Shown here: positions 53,128-60,555 of the stretch, one piece after another
Layout of the letters: every line of letters starts with the position of its first letter
Position numbering within the stretch: the stretch's first letter is position 1
Translations under genes and position numbers: made by a program
Assembly: GCA_938034905.1 (NCBI GenBank)
Contig: CALHLF010000027.1
Span: 1-60,555 of the forward strand
Direction: 5' to 3'
Length of the DNA stretch: 60,555 nt
Source of the DNA: an uncultured bacterium
GTDB lineage: Bacteria > Dictyoglomota > Dictyoglomia > Dictyoglomales > Dictyoglomaceae
The notes under the pieces: generated by a model
Database searches by the model: none
The model's input: only the letters and a program-made list of their open reading frames with translations
Told to the model about the DNA's origin: nothing

Positions 53128-54012
53128 TTATTGTTTGTTTTTTAATAAATTAATTAGTTCTTCTAAATCTTTGGAGGTAAATTTGTATTTATTTCCACAG
53201 AATTCGCATTTTACCTCTGTTATTTCTTGTTTATTAATTAATTCCCTTAATTCCTTAATACCTAACGCTAAAAGCACATTCTCAGCTTTGACTCTGCTAC
53301 ATCTGCAAGAATAATTAAGTTTCTCAGAATCAAAAATTTTTTTATCTAAATTCTTTAATATTTTCTCTGCTATTTCTTCTGGAGAAATACCTTTTAAAAT
53401 AAGTTGACTTGGTGGGTCCATAGAGGATATGTTATTTTCAAGTTTCTCAATTAAATCCAAAGAAGTATCAGGAAGAACTTGAACTATATAACCTCCTGCT
53501 GAGGAGACCTTTCCTGATTTATCTACATATACTCCTGCAGCTACCACAGAAGGTTGTTGTTCAGAATAACTAAAATAATAAGCTAAGTCCTTTGCTATAC
53601 TACCGGAAACTAAGTTTGTAGATCCTCTATAAGGCTCCTTTAATCCTAAGTCTCTTACTATACTTATTATCCCCTTTTGTCCTACTGCACTTGAAACATC
53701 TAATTTCCCTTCAGGAGTAGGGGGAAGATCTATGTATGGTCTCTTCACATAACCTCTAACATTTCCATAAGCATCTGAATCTACGAAGATTCCACCTAAT
53801 GGTCCATTCCCTAATATTTGAAGACTTATAGTTTCTTTACCTTTAAGCATTTTTCCCATAATTGCTACTAAGGTCAATGCCCTACCCAAGGCTGCTATTG
53901 CTGTTGGTGAGGCATTGTGAATTATTCGAGCTTTTTCAACCAACTCTGTGGTTCTGGCTACATATACTGTAATTTTACCTTTTTCTCCTATACCTCTTAC
54001 TAAATAATCCAT
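53128..54012 (-). CDS. hslO: Redox-regulated chaperone Hsp33
   Basis: Hsp33 holds unfolding proteins during oxidative stress. The 294-residue protein has the family start YLVRGIGEKGKITVYVARTT, the ILGNGPLGGIFVDSD region, and the C-terminal redox switch CRC near residue 234 and CEFC near residue 271, which bind zinc when reduced. AAAGGGGAAG precedes the ATG on the minus strand. Its promoter lies divergent to that of the amino acid transporter. Confidence 0.95.
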   Translation of the reverse strand: MDYLVRGIGEKGKITVYVARTTELVEKARIIHNASPTAIAALGRALTLVAIMGKMLKGKETISLQILGNGPLGGIFVDSDAYGNVRGYVKRPYIDLPPTPEGKLDVSSAVGQKGIISIVRDLGLKEPYRGSTNLVSGSIAKDLAYYFSYSEQQPSVVAAGVYVDKSGKVSSAGGYIVQVLPDTSLDLIEKLENNISSMDPPSQLILKGISPEEIAEKILKNLDKKIFDSEKLNYSCRCSRVKAENVLLALGIKELRELINKQEITEVKCEFCGNKYKFTSKDLEELINLLKNKQ

Positions 54013-54042
54013 TTTTTATCTTCCCCTTTAAAAATCTATAAA

Positions 54043-54071
54043 AGAATAGCTCAGAATTTTAAAAAGTTCAA
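54043..54071 (-). promoter_or_regulatory. Promoter for hslO
   Basis: On the minus strand TTGAAC (54066-54071) and TATTCT (54043-54048) are separated by 17 bp; transcription would start about 25 bases before the hslO ATG. Confidence 0.55.
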
Positions 54072-54099
54072 TAGTGTATAGAAGGACTCTTTATCATGT

Positions 54100-54128
54100 T
54101 TGACTTTGCAAATTAATATTTTTATAAT
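54100..54128 (+). promoter_or_regulatory. Promoter for the amino acid ABC transporter
   Basis: TTGACT at 54100-54105 and TATAAT at 54123-54128, 17-bp spacer, near consensus. Start near 54135, about 26 bases before the first gene; no riboswitch fits in this short leader. Confidence 0.8.
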
Positions 54129-54160
54129 GAATAAAAGTTTAATAAGGAGGAGAAATAAAT

Positions 54161-54934
54161 ATGAGGAAAAATTTACTTTATCTATTAGTATTTTTTCTTC
54201 TCTTAACTATACCTCTCTTTTCTGCAGGTGCTTTAGAGAGAATTAAAAAAGCTGGAGTTTTAAAAGTTGGGAGTGATGTCGCTTATGCACCCTTTGAGTT
54301 TATGGAAGGAGATAAACCAGTGGGATTTGATATAGATATTGCTTATGAGATTGCGAATGCTTTAGGAGTAAAGTTGGAAATTATAAATACATCCTTTGAT
54401 GGAATTATTGCTGCTCTTAAAGCAAAGAAGTTTGATATTATTATCTCAGCTATGACTATTACAGAGGAAAGAAAAAAGGAAATTAATTTTTCTAAACCAT
54501 ATTTTGATTCAGGACAGATTATTGCAATAAGAGCAGATGATACTACTATAAAATCCGAAAAGGATTTAAAGGGAAAAATTGTAGGGGTCCAATTGGGGAC
54601 TACAGGAGAAATTGCTGCAAAAAAATTGAAGGACAAAATAGGTATTAAAGAAATTAGAAGTTATGAAACAATCCCTGAGGCATTTATGGATTTAGAATTG
54701 GGAAGAGTAGATGCTGTTATTAATGATATGCCTGTATCATTATATTATGCTAAGACTCATCCTAAGATCAAATGTATTGGAAAGCCTTTTACAATTGAGA
54801 GGTATGGAATTGCTGTAAGAAAGGAAGATACTGATCTTTTAATAAAAATAAATTTAATACTTGATCAATTGAAAAAAAGTGGGAAATACGATGAAATTTA
54901 TAAAAAATGGTTTGGATCTTTGCCTATTAGATAA
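54161..54934 (+). CDS. Polar amino acid ABC transporter, substrate-binding protein
   Basis: Periplasmic binding protein (SBP family 3). The 257-residue protein has a signal peptide with hydrophobic core and FSAGA, lacking a lipobox Cys, so it may be free in the periplasm. Mature features are LKVGSDVAYAPFEFMEGDKPVGFDIDIA and DIIISAMTITEERKKEINFSKPY, typical of Gln/Arg/His binders. Specific substrate cannot be told. AAGGAGGAG precedes the ATG; it leads a three-gene operon. Confidence 0.92.
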   Translation: MRKNLLYLLVFFLLLTIPLFSAGALERIKKAGVLKVGSDVAYAPFEFMEGDKPVGFDIDIAYEIANALGVKLEIINTSFDGIIAALKAKKFDIIISAMTITEERKKEINFSKPYFDSGQIIAIRADDTTIKSEKDLKGKIVGVQLGTTGEIAAKKLKDKIGIKEIRSYETIPEAFMDLELGRVDAVINDMPVSLYYAKTHPKIKCIGKPFTIERYGIAVRKEDTDLLIKINLILDQLKKSGKYDEIYKKWFGSLPIR

Positions 54935-54946
54935 AGGAGTGATAGC

Positions 54947-55603
54947 TTGGATTTTAATTTAGAAATTTTTGTTGAGGGTATTCCATATTTATTAAAAGGC
55001 GCAGTTATGACCCTGCGCCTTACTTTAATTTCTGTAAGTATTGGAATTATTCTTGGCTTAATTTTAAGCCTTGGAAGAATATCAAAAAATCCAGTCTTTA
55101 GATATTCCACAGGTTTATATATAGAAGTTATAAGGGGAACACCTCTCCTTATGCAATTGTTGATTATTTATTATGCTTTACCTTCTATTGGTTTAAATCT
55201 TCCTGCTGTAACAGCAGCAATAGTTGGTCTTTCTTTAAATTCTGCTGCTTATGTTGGTGAAATATTTAGAGGAGGAATTCAATCTATTGAAAAGGGACAA
55301 ATGGAGGCAGCTCGTTCCTTAGGAATGACATATTTTCAAGCAATGAGATATATAATTCTTCCCCAGGCATTTAGAAGAATATTACCTCCCTTGACTAATG
55401 AATTTGCCTCAATGCTTAAAGAAAGTTCTTTAGCTTCAACTTTAGCAGTTACAGAACTTTTAAGATCTGGGAGAGAATTGGTAGCTTGGAAAGCTAATGT
55501 TTTTAGCCCTTTTATTGGAGTTACTCTTTTCTATTTAATTATGACTATTCCGTTAACAAGATTATCAAGTTATTTGGAAAAGAGGTTGAAAAAGGGTGAT
55601 TAA
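54947..55603 (+). CDS. Polar amino acid ABC transporter, permease
   Basis: A 218-residue HisM/GlnP-type permease. Five hydrophobic helices are visible and the coupling (EAA) loop reads [41 protein letters not shown] is also characteristic. Start is TTG 54947 behind AAAGGAG. It overlaps the ATPase gene by 8 bp. Confidence 0.93.
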   Translation: MDFNLEIFVEGIPYLLKGAVMTLRLTLISVSIGIILGLILSLGRISKNPVFRYSTGLYIEVIRGTPLLMQLLIIYYALPSIGLNLPAVTAAIVGLSLNSAAYVGEIFRGGIQSIEKGQMEAARSLGMTYFQAMRYIILPQAFRRILPPLTNEFASMLKESSLASTLAVTELLRSGRELVAWKANVFSPFIGVTLFYLIMTIPLTRLSSYLEKRLKKGD

Positions 55604-56318
55604 AGTTGTTAATTTACATAAAAAATTTAAAAATCTGCATGTCTTAAAAGGTATAAGTTTAGAGGTAAAAAAGGGAGAAGTTTTAGTTTTAATTGGTCCC
55701 AGTGGTGGAGGTAAAAGTACTTTATTAAAATGTATAAATCGTTTAGAAGAGCCTACCAGTGGAGAAATATATATAGGTGAAATATTAATTACAGATCAAA
55801 AGGTTGATATTAATAAAATAAGGCAAAAGGTAGGAATGGTCTTTCAGTTGTTTAACTTATTTCCCCATCTTTCAGTTTTAGATAATATTACCCTAGCTCC
55901 TATTAAAGTCAAAAAGATAAATCCTGAATTGGCGAAGGAAAAAGCTTATGAATTGTTGAAAAGAGTTGGATTATTGGATAAGGCTAAAAGTTTTCCCTCC
56001 CAACTCTCTGGTGGACAACAACAAAGGGTTGCTATTGCAAGAGCTTTAGCTATGGAGCCTGAGGTAATGCTTTTTGATGAACCAACTTCCTCTATTGATC
56101 CTGAGATGACAAAGGAAGTATTAGATGTTATAAGACAATTAGCTCTTGAGGGAATGACTATGATAATAGCAACTCATGAGATGGGCTTTGCGAGGGAAGT
56201 TGCAGATTGGGTTATCTTTTTGGATCAAGGAAAAATTATAGAACAGGGACCCCCATCTCAGATTTTCTTCTCTCCCCGTGAGGAAAGAACAATTTCTTTT
56301 TTAAGTAAAATTCTTTAA
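55596..56318 (+). CDS. Polar amino acid ABC transporter, ATP-binding protein
   Basis: A 240-residue GlnQ/HisP-type ATPase. Walker A is GPSGGGKST near residue 35, Q-loop [16 protein letters not shown], signature [15 protein letters not shown] and Walker [16 protein letters not shown] (the usual SALDP is SSIDP here). Start is GTG 55596. Its 3' end overlaps the serS 3' end by 18 bp on the opposite strand. Confidence 0.94.
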   Translation: MIKVVNLHKKFKNLHVLKGISLEVKKGEVLVLIGPSGGGKSTLLKCINRLEEPTSGEIYIGEILITDQKVDINKIRQKVGMVFQLFNLFPHLSVLDNITLAPIKVKKINPELAKEKAYELLKRVGLLDKAKSFPSQLSGGQQQRVAIARALAMEPEVMLFDEPTSSIDPEMTKEVLDVIRQLALEGMTMIIATHEMGFAREVADWVIFLDQGKIIEQGPPSQIFFSPREERTISFLSKIL

Positions 56319-57602
56319 GGCTTTTCTTTTTGGTTTTATTTCTTTTATTCCTAAGGTGTATGGATGTAGAACCTCAGGAATTATAATTGATCCATCTTCC
56401 TGTTGGAAATTTTCCAATATTGCTATTAGAGCTCTTGAAATTGCTATTGCAGTTCCATTTAACATATGAACATATTCTACTTCGCCAGTTAATCTTCTAA
56501 ATCTAATATTAAGTCTTCTTGCTTGATAATCTGTACAATTGGAACAGCTGGTTACTTCCCCATATTCTCCTCTTCCGGGCATCCATGCTTCAATATCAAA
56601 CTTTCTTGCTGCAGGTGCTCCTAAATCTCCAGAGCAAATATCTATTACTCTATATGGAATATCTAATTTTTGAAAGATTTTTTCCTCAAGACTTAAAATA
56701 TATTCATGCATTTTTTTAGAATCTTCTGGTTTACAAAAGATAAAAATTTCTGCCTTACTAAATTGATGAACTCTATATAATCCTCTACTATACCTTCCAT
56801 ATGCTCCTGCTTCTGTTCTGAAGCAATGAGAAAAACCTAAATATTTTAATGGTAATTCCGTTTCGTCTATAATTTCATTTTTATGATATCCACCTAAGGT
56901 AATTTCTGCAGTTGCTATTAAACCCAAATTTGTTTCTTCAATTCTATATATTTGAGTTTCAGGCCCTCGAGGCTGAAATCCTATACCATCCAGAATTTCA
57001 TTTTTAGCTAAATCAGGTGTGATAAAGATTTTAAATCCCTCGGGTAAAAGTTGATCTATTATAAATTGAAAAAGGGCAAATTCTAATATGACTGCCTCAT
57101 TTTTTAAATAATAAAAATTACTTCCAGTAACCTTACTCCCTCTTTCAAAATCTATAAGATCATTCATTAAAGCTAATTCTAAATGATCTCGGGGAGGAAA
57201 AGAAAAGATCTTAGGTTCCTTCCATTTTTTTATTTCAATATTATCCTTTTCATCTTTACCTTTAGGAGTCTCAGGAAGTAGAAAGTTGGGGAGTTGCCAT
57301 AAATATTTATGCATCTCCTTTTCTAAACTCTCAAATTCTTTCTCAAGTTTGTCTATCTCTTCCTTTAGCTCCTTTGCTTTTTTTATTAATTCATTTTTTT
57401 CTTCTCCAGTTTTTTTGCCTATTTCTTGGGAGATTTTATTTCTTTCACTTTTTAATTCATCTAGTATCTTTTGCCTTTCTCTCCTTTTTCTATCTATCTC
57501 TAAAATTAAATCTATATTGTATTTTTCTAAGTCTAAATTCCTTAATAATATATTTTCCTTCATTTCCTGAGCTTTTTCCCTTAATACTTTAATGTCTATC
57601 AT
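56301..57602 (-). CDS. serS: Serine--tRNA ligase
   Basis: Charges tRNA-Ser. The 433-residue protein has the N-terminal coiled-coil arm (about residues 25-105), then the class II core with motif 2 [21 protein letters not shown] and motif 3 [23 protein letters not shown] precedes the ATG on the minus strand. It is last in the minus-strand operon after the S1 protein and membrane hydrolase genes, and converges on the ABC transporter. Confidence 0.95.
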   Translation of the reverse strand: MIDIKVLREKAQEMKENILLRNLDLEKYNIDLILEIDRKRRERQKILDELKSERNKISQEIGKKTGEEKNELIKKAKELKEEIDKLEKEFESLEKEMHKYLWQLPNFLLPETPKGKDEKDNIEIKKWKEPKIFSFPPRDHLELALMNDLIDFERGSKVTGSNFYYLKNEAVILEFALFQFIIDQLLPEGFKIFITPDLAKNEILDGIGFQPRGPETQIYRIEETNLGLIATAEITLGGYHKNEIIDETELPLKYLGFSHCFRTEAGAYGRYSRGLYRVHQFSKAEIFIFCKPEDSKKMHEYILSLEEKIFQKLDIPYRVIDICSGDLGAPAARKFDIEAWMPGRGEYGEVTSCSNCTDYQARRLNIRFRRLTGEVEYVHMLNGTAIAISRALIAILENFQQEDGSIIIPEVLHPYTLGIKEIKPKRKALKNFT

Positions 57603-57604
57603 AA

Positions 57605-58282
57605 TTAACCTCCTGTATTAGAAATAGTTCTCATTAACAAAATGAAATTCATAATATTAAAAAAATGAAAAAGAACTTTCTCTGTAAAGCTATTAGTTTT
57701 AAAAAGATTAAGACTTATTTTTAAATTAAAAGGGAAGAAAGGTCTTATTCCTGCAAATGTTAGGGAATCACCTAATAAATGGCTTGTATACCCTATATTT
57801 ATACCCCATATAGCACCATTATATAATGAAGCAAAAAGAGAGGGAAGAGAATAAATTGTATTCTGAGGAATAAGTAAAAAAATGTTCAGTATTATTATAC
57901 CCCAAATGCTGTGGACAATACCCCTGTGTATAAAATATTTTTTAAAAAAGACCTTTATAAAGAAATTTAGAATATTAAATCCGATAAGAGTAAATATTAG
58001 AAAGTAAAAGAAATTATTCTTGTTTACAAAGGAAAATAATTTTATTCCAAATAGTAAGGTTATAAAAAGACTTAAAAGGCTTATGAGAAAATTTTGAGAG
58101 ATAAATCTTTCTGAAAACTCAGAATGAGGTGCATCAATATCAGGAATTAAAGCTCCCCAAATAACTCCTAAAACAAATCCACTGGTCCAATAAATTTGAT
58201 TGTGAGGAATAGCGTTGATGAAATTAGGATAAAAAACTTGAGCTATCATTAAACCAAAACTTTGATGGGTTTTAGAAGTCAA
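57605..58282 (-). CDS. Membrane-bound metal-dependent hydrolase, YdjM/DUF457-like
   Basis: A 225-residue membrane protein with several hydrophobic helices and the family histidine/aspartate pattern: THQSFG at the start, GALIPDIDAPHSE near residue 45, HRGIVHSIWG near residue 120 and HLLGDSLTFAGIRPFFPF near residue 170. Biological substrate is unknown for this family. It starts at TTG behind AAAGGAG, overlapping the S1 gene by 11 bp, and lies 2 bp before serS. Confidence 0.85.
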   Translation of the reverse strand: MTSKTHQSFGLMIAQVFYPNFINAIPHNQIYWTSGFVLGVIWGALIPDIDAPHSEFSERFISQNFLISLLSLFITLLFGIKLFSFVNKNNFFYFLIFTLIGFNILNFFIKVFFKKYFIHRGIVHSIWGIIILNIFLLIPQNTIYSLPSLFASLYNGAIWGINIGYTSHLLGDSLTFAGIRPFFPFNLKISLNLFKTNSFTEKVLFHFFNIMNFILLMRTISNTGG

Positions 58283-59951
58283 TTTTATTCTCCTTTCTTC
58301 CTTTAAGTTTTATGTCCATTATTTCTCCAAGGGTTATCCGTGGAGGAAGATTTTGGAGTAAGTATTTTTCTAGTTCCTTTTCTTCTTTCTCTTTTATTAA
58401 AGCCTTTCTAGAAAGAATTATTCTTCTTGAAGAAGAATCTATTGAAATTATCTTTACTTCAACCTCTTGATTTAAATTTAGATCAAGATTATCATCTCTT
58501 GTTCCCTTTTGAGAGTTGGGAAGAAAGCCTTCAACTCCAGTTTCTATTTCTAAGACTACTCCTTGATTATTTATCCCAATTACTTTACCAACAACATTCA
58601 TCCCTTCGTGATATTTTTTTAATGCCTCTTCCCATGGATCTTTTAGTAATGCTTTTCTACTTAATAAAAGTCTTCTATTTTCTTTATTAATCTCTACAAC
58701 TTGAACCTCTAAAATATCTCCAATTTTGAACTTTTCTTCAATATTCTCTATCTTTTCCCAGCTTAATAACCTTTTCGGTATAAAACCCTCTAATCCAGGT
58801 TTAATCTCTAAGAAGAGCCCAAAATCAGTTATATTAATAATTTTTCCAGTTGTTTTTTCTCCTTCTTTAAGAATCTCATCTACTATCTCCCATGGATTTG
58901 GTTCCACCTGTTTTATACTCAGAAGTATCCTTCTATTTTCAGGATTTACATCTAATATTTTAACTTTTACTTTATCCCCTACGTTGAAATTATCTTTTAT
59001 ATTTCCAAGTCTTCCCCAAGATATTTCTGAGGGGGGAACAAAACCAATAAGATTATCTACTTTAACTACAAGTCCAGATGTTATCTTTATAATCTCTCCT
59101 TGCTGAATTGTTTCTTTTGGATATCTCTCTAAGAAGACTTCCCAAGGATTAGGTTGAGCCAATCTAATACTTAATTGAATTTCCTTTTTCTCTTCCTCAA
59201 TATTTAAAATTTTTGCTCTTATTATATCTCCCCTTTGGAAATTTCTATATATGTTTTTTATAGGAAACCACGATAATTCTTCGTAGGAAACAGTTCCTAA
59301 AATTCCTAATCCTAAGTCTACTTTTAGACCTTCATCACTAACTTCTCTTATTCTACCCCTTACAATCTCAGATTTTTTGATTCTCTCCCAAAGCTTTTGT
59401 CTTTTCTCCTCTAATTTCTCTTCTAAAACACTTCGAACAGATAAAATAATTTGCTTCCTCTCTGGATTGAGTTTAATGATTCTAGCATTTACTTTTCTAT
59501 TTATATAATTATTAGGATTTCTTGGTCGATAAATATCAATAAGATTAAGAGGAATAAATCCATTTATCTCTTCTCCTACTTCTACAATAAATCCTTTCCC
59601 ATTAAACTCTTTAACTCTTCCTTCTATGGTCTCATCGTTTTCAAATGCCCATATTAGATTTTCCCAACCTTGCTTTTCTATAGCCCTTTTCTGGGAAGTA
59701 TAAATTATTCCCTCTCTATGATTGATACTTTGAATTAATAGAGGAACAGAATCTTTGATTTGTCCCCTTTTTAATTTTGCACGAAAGCTTGGAGTTGTCT
59801 CTTCAAAATCTAAAAAAGCATTATATTTCCCTCCTATATCTAACCAAATTCCTTGTTTTTCAACCATTAGTATGTTTCCATGAACTATATTCCCTATCTC
59901 TAAATTTTCTAAAGAGATTTCTTCTAAATTAATTTCCATTATTTCCTCCAT
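58272..59951 (-). CDS. rpsA: S1 RNA-binding domain protein (ribosomal S1-like)
   Basis: A 559-residue protein with six S1 domains (starting near residues 17, 108, 193, 281, 366 and 450), the same number as E. coli S1. The later ones are clearest: TGKIINITDFGLFLEIKPGLEGFIP. S1 helps mRNA binding to the 30S subunit. Two ATG starts 12 bp apart (59951 and 59939) each have a good SD; I use the first. Its promoter interlocks with the tRNA-tuf promoter on the other strand. Confidence 0.88.
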   Translation of the reverse strand: MEEIMEINLEEISLENLEIGNIVHGNILMVEKQGIWLDIGGKYNAFLDFEETTPSFRAKLKRGQIKDSVPLLIQSINHREGIIYTSQKRAIEKQGWENLIWAFENDETIEGRVKEFNGKGFIVEVGEEINGFIPLNLIDIYRPRNPNNYINRKVNARIIKLNPERKQIILSVRSVLEEKLEEKRQKLWERIKKSEIVRGRIREVSDEGLKVDLGLGILGTVSYEELSWFPIKNIYRNFQRGDIIRAKILNIEEEKKEIQLSIRLAQPNPWEVFLERYPKETIQQGEIIKITSGLVVKVDNLIGFVPPSEISWGRLGNIKDNFNVGDKVKVKILDVNPENRRILLSIKQVEPNPWEIVDEILKEGEKTTGKIINITDFGLFLEIKPGLEGFIPKRLLSWEKIENIEEKFKIGDILEVQVVEINKENRRLLLSRKALLKDPWEEALKKYHEGMNVVGKVIGINNQGVVLEIETGVEGFLPNSQKGTRDDNLDLNLNQEVEVKIISIDSSSRRIILSRKALIKEKEEKELEKYLLQNLPPRITLGEIMDIKLKGRKENKIDF

Positions 59952-59980
59952 TTTTCTTGACCTCCTCTGTTTTTTTATTT

Positions 59981-59989
59981 ATTATAACA
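59981..59989 (-). promoter_or_regulatory. Extended -10 promoter for the S1 gene
   Basis: On the minus strand the sequence reads TGTTATAAT, an extended -10 with a perfect TATAAT. No good -35 is seen at the expected distance (about 60004-60009). Start near 59974 gives a leader of about 23 bases. Confidence 0.65.
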
Positions 59990-59995
59990 TAGGAC

Positions 59996-60024
59996 TTGAC
60001 TTTAAATTTATCTAAAGATATACT
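59996..60024 (+). promoter_or_regulatory. Promoter for the tRNA cluster and second tuf
   Basis: TTGACT at 59996-60001 and TATACT at 60019-60024, spacer 17 bp. Start near 60031, 6 bases before tRNA-Thr(TGT). No other promoter or terminator is evident before tuf. Confidence 0.8.
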
Positions 60025-60036
60025 TTTTTTGTTAAA

Positions 60037-60112
60037 GCCGAGGTAGCTCAGCTGGCAGAGCAGCTGATTTGTAATCAGCGGGTCGTGGGTTCGAGTCCCT
60101 CCCTCGGCTCCA
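60037..60112 (+). tRNA. tRNA-Thr (anticodon TGT)
   Basis: Cloverleaf with acceptor GCCGAGG/CCTCGGC, D arm GTAGCTCAGCTGGCAGAGC, anticodon stem GCTGA/TCAGC around TTTGTAA (anticodon TGT), T arm GTGGGTTCGAGTCCCTC, discriminator T and encoded CCA. First of four tRNAs before tuf. Confidence 0.95.
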
Positions 60113-60113
60113 T

Positions 60114-60199
60114 GGGGAGGTACCCAAGTGGATAAAGGGGGCAGACTGTAAATCTGCTGGCGGAGGCCTTCGGGGGTTCGAATCCCTCCCTCCCCACCA
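60114..60199 (+). tRNA. tRNA-Tyr (anticodon GTA)
   Basis: Type II tRNA with acceptor GGGGAGG/CCTCCCC, anticodon stem GCAGA/TCTGC around CTGTAAA (anticodon GTA), a long variable arm (GGCGGAGGCCTTC), T arm GGGGGTTCGAATCCCTC, discriminator A and encoded CCA. One base separates it from the preceding tRNA. Confidence 0.95.
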
Positions 60200-60205
60200 T
60201 GGGAT

Positions 60206-60282
60206 CGCGGGGTGGAGCAGTCAGGTAGCTCACCGGGCTCATAACCCGGAGGTCGAGGGTTCAAATCCCTCCCCCGCAACCA
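60206..60282 (+). tRNA. Initiator tRNA-Met (anticodon CAT)
   Basis: Anticodon stem CCGGG/CCCGG around CTCATAA has the three consecutive G-C pairs of initiator tRNAs. The first acceptor pair is a C1-A72 mismatch (5' CGCGGGG, 3' CCCCGCA), the formylase recognition mark. Discriminator A and CCA are encoded. These two features identify it as tRNA-fMet instead of elongator Met or Ile2. Confidence 0.94.
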
Positions 60283-60289
60283 CTAAAAA

Positions 60290-60365
60290 GCCCACGTAGC
60301 TCAGTTGGCAGAGCGTACCCTTGGTAAGGGTAAGGTCACCGGTTCGATCCCGGTCGTGGGCTCCA
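60290..60365 (+). tRNA. tRNA-Thr (anticodon GGT)
   Basis: Acceptor GCCCACG/CGTGGGC, D arm GTAGCTCAGTTGGCAGAGC, anticodon stem TACCC/GGGTA around TTGGTAA (anticodon GGT), T arm CCGGTTCGATCCCGG, discriminator T, encoded CCA. Its anticodon and U discriminator match the ACC specifier and TGGA box of the thrS T-box leader. Confidence 0.95.
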
Positions 60366-60422
60366 GTTTAGAATTTAAAACTTTAGAAAAAAAATAGATA
60401 AAGTTAGGAGGAAAAAGGAAGG

Positions 60423-60555
60423 ATGGCGAAGGAGAAATTTATAAGGACAAAGCCACATGTGAATATAGGGACCATAGGGCATGTAGATCATGGTAAGACG
60501 ACATTAACGTCAGCGATATCGAAGGTATTAGCTGCTGAAGGTTTAGCGAAGCCAT
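60423..60555 (+). CDS. tuf: Elongation factor Tu, N-terminal part (partial)
   Basis: The first 44 codons of a second tuf gene, cut by the window end: [20 protein letters not shown] then [17 protein letters not shown], with the GTP-binding P-loop [14 protein letters not shown] precedes the ATG. It is downstream of four tRNA genes, the arrangement known for E. coli tufB. Codon choice (AGG, ACG, GCG, TCG) resembles the T-poor island in pilQ more than the neighbouring genes. Confidence 0.95.
   Translation, partial: MAKEKFIRTKPHVNIGTIGHVDHGKTTLTSAISKVLAAEGLAKP

Noticed and set aside
57286-57592. Two plus-strand frames rich in Phe, Leu and Ser
   Set aside because: They are antisense to the Lys/Glu-rich coiled coil of serS, which produces hydrophobic shadows.
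58427-59106. Plus-strand frames opposite the S1 gene
   Set aside because: They lack SD sequences and are complements of clear S1 domains.
59929-60279. A 116-residue minus-strand open frame opposite the tRNA genes
   Set aside because: It is the antisense of four tRNA genes; phrases such as RDLNPRPPGYEPG and GGTRTHDP are well-known artefacts of translating tRNA complements.
1-60555. CRISPR arrays, insertion sequences or phage genes
   Set aside because: No spaced repeats, transposases, integrases or phage structural genes were seen; the only substantial repeat is the one within pilQ.

Overview
The window is a gene-dense, AT-rich bacterial chromosome segment. It starts in the last codons of one tuf gene (EF-Tu) and ends in the first codons of a second tuf gene about 60 kb away in the same orientation. 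No phage, insertion sequence, CRISPR array or rRNA gene was seen. The S10-spc-alpha ribosomal cluster is intact and follows tuf. Proteins are rich in Lys, Glu and Ile. A secretin with type IV pilus genes implies an outer membrane, yet a T-box riboswitch, a glmS ribozyme and an Asp23/AmaP/DUF2273 operon recall Firmicutes. A deep-branching thermophile such as Dictyoglomus fits best; this is inference from gene content, not a search.

Layout. 1-14.8 kb: tuf end, then rpsJ to rplQ with secY, adk, map, infA, rpmJ and rpoA, tightly packed; rpmD (L30) is missing. 14.8-18.0 kb: ECF transporter ATPases and T protein, then truA. 18.0-25.5 kb: rplM-rpsI from their own promoter, AMMECR1 plus a radical SAM partner, a small membrane protein, glmM, a glmS ribozyme, glmS, acpS and an unknown TPR membrane protein. 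25.5-31.2 kb: a 6S-like RNA with its promoter, alaS, ruvX, tRNA-Val, a threonine T-box leader and thrS. 31.2-41.2 kb: prepilin peptidase, four minor pilin-like genes (H, I, J, K order), pilM-N-O-P and a giant secretin containing an internal duplication. 41.2-53.1 kb: an M24 peptidase, efp, accB-accC, the Asp23 group, nusB, dxs, tlyA, nadK, recN, a NUDIX hydrolase and alanine dehydrogenase. 53.1-56.3 kb: hslO (minus strand), divergent from a polar amino acid ABC transporter. 56.3-60.0 kb: a minus-strand operon for a six-domain S1 protein, a membrane hydrolase and serS. 60.0-60.6 kb: tRNA-Thr(TGT), tRNA-Tyr(GTA), initiator tRNA-Met(CAT), tRNA-Thr(GGT), then tuf.

How parts work together. The threonine system is closed within the window: the thrS T-box displays an ACC specifier and a TGGA box, matching the GGT anticodon and U discriminator of the tRNA-Thr just upstream of the second tuf. 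GlmM and GlmS catalyse consecutive amino-sugar steps, and the glmS ribozyme cleavage site falls exactly after the last base of the glmM stop codon. Four plus-strand promoters show clear -35/-10 boxes 17 or 18 bp apart, and two of them use the upstream gene's TGA stop codon as part of the -35 box.
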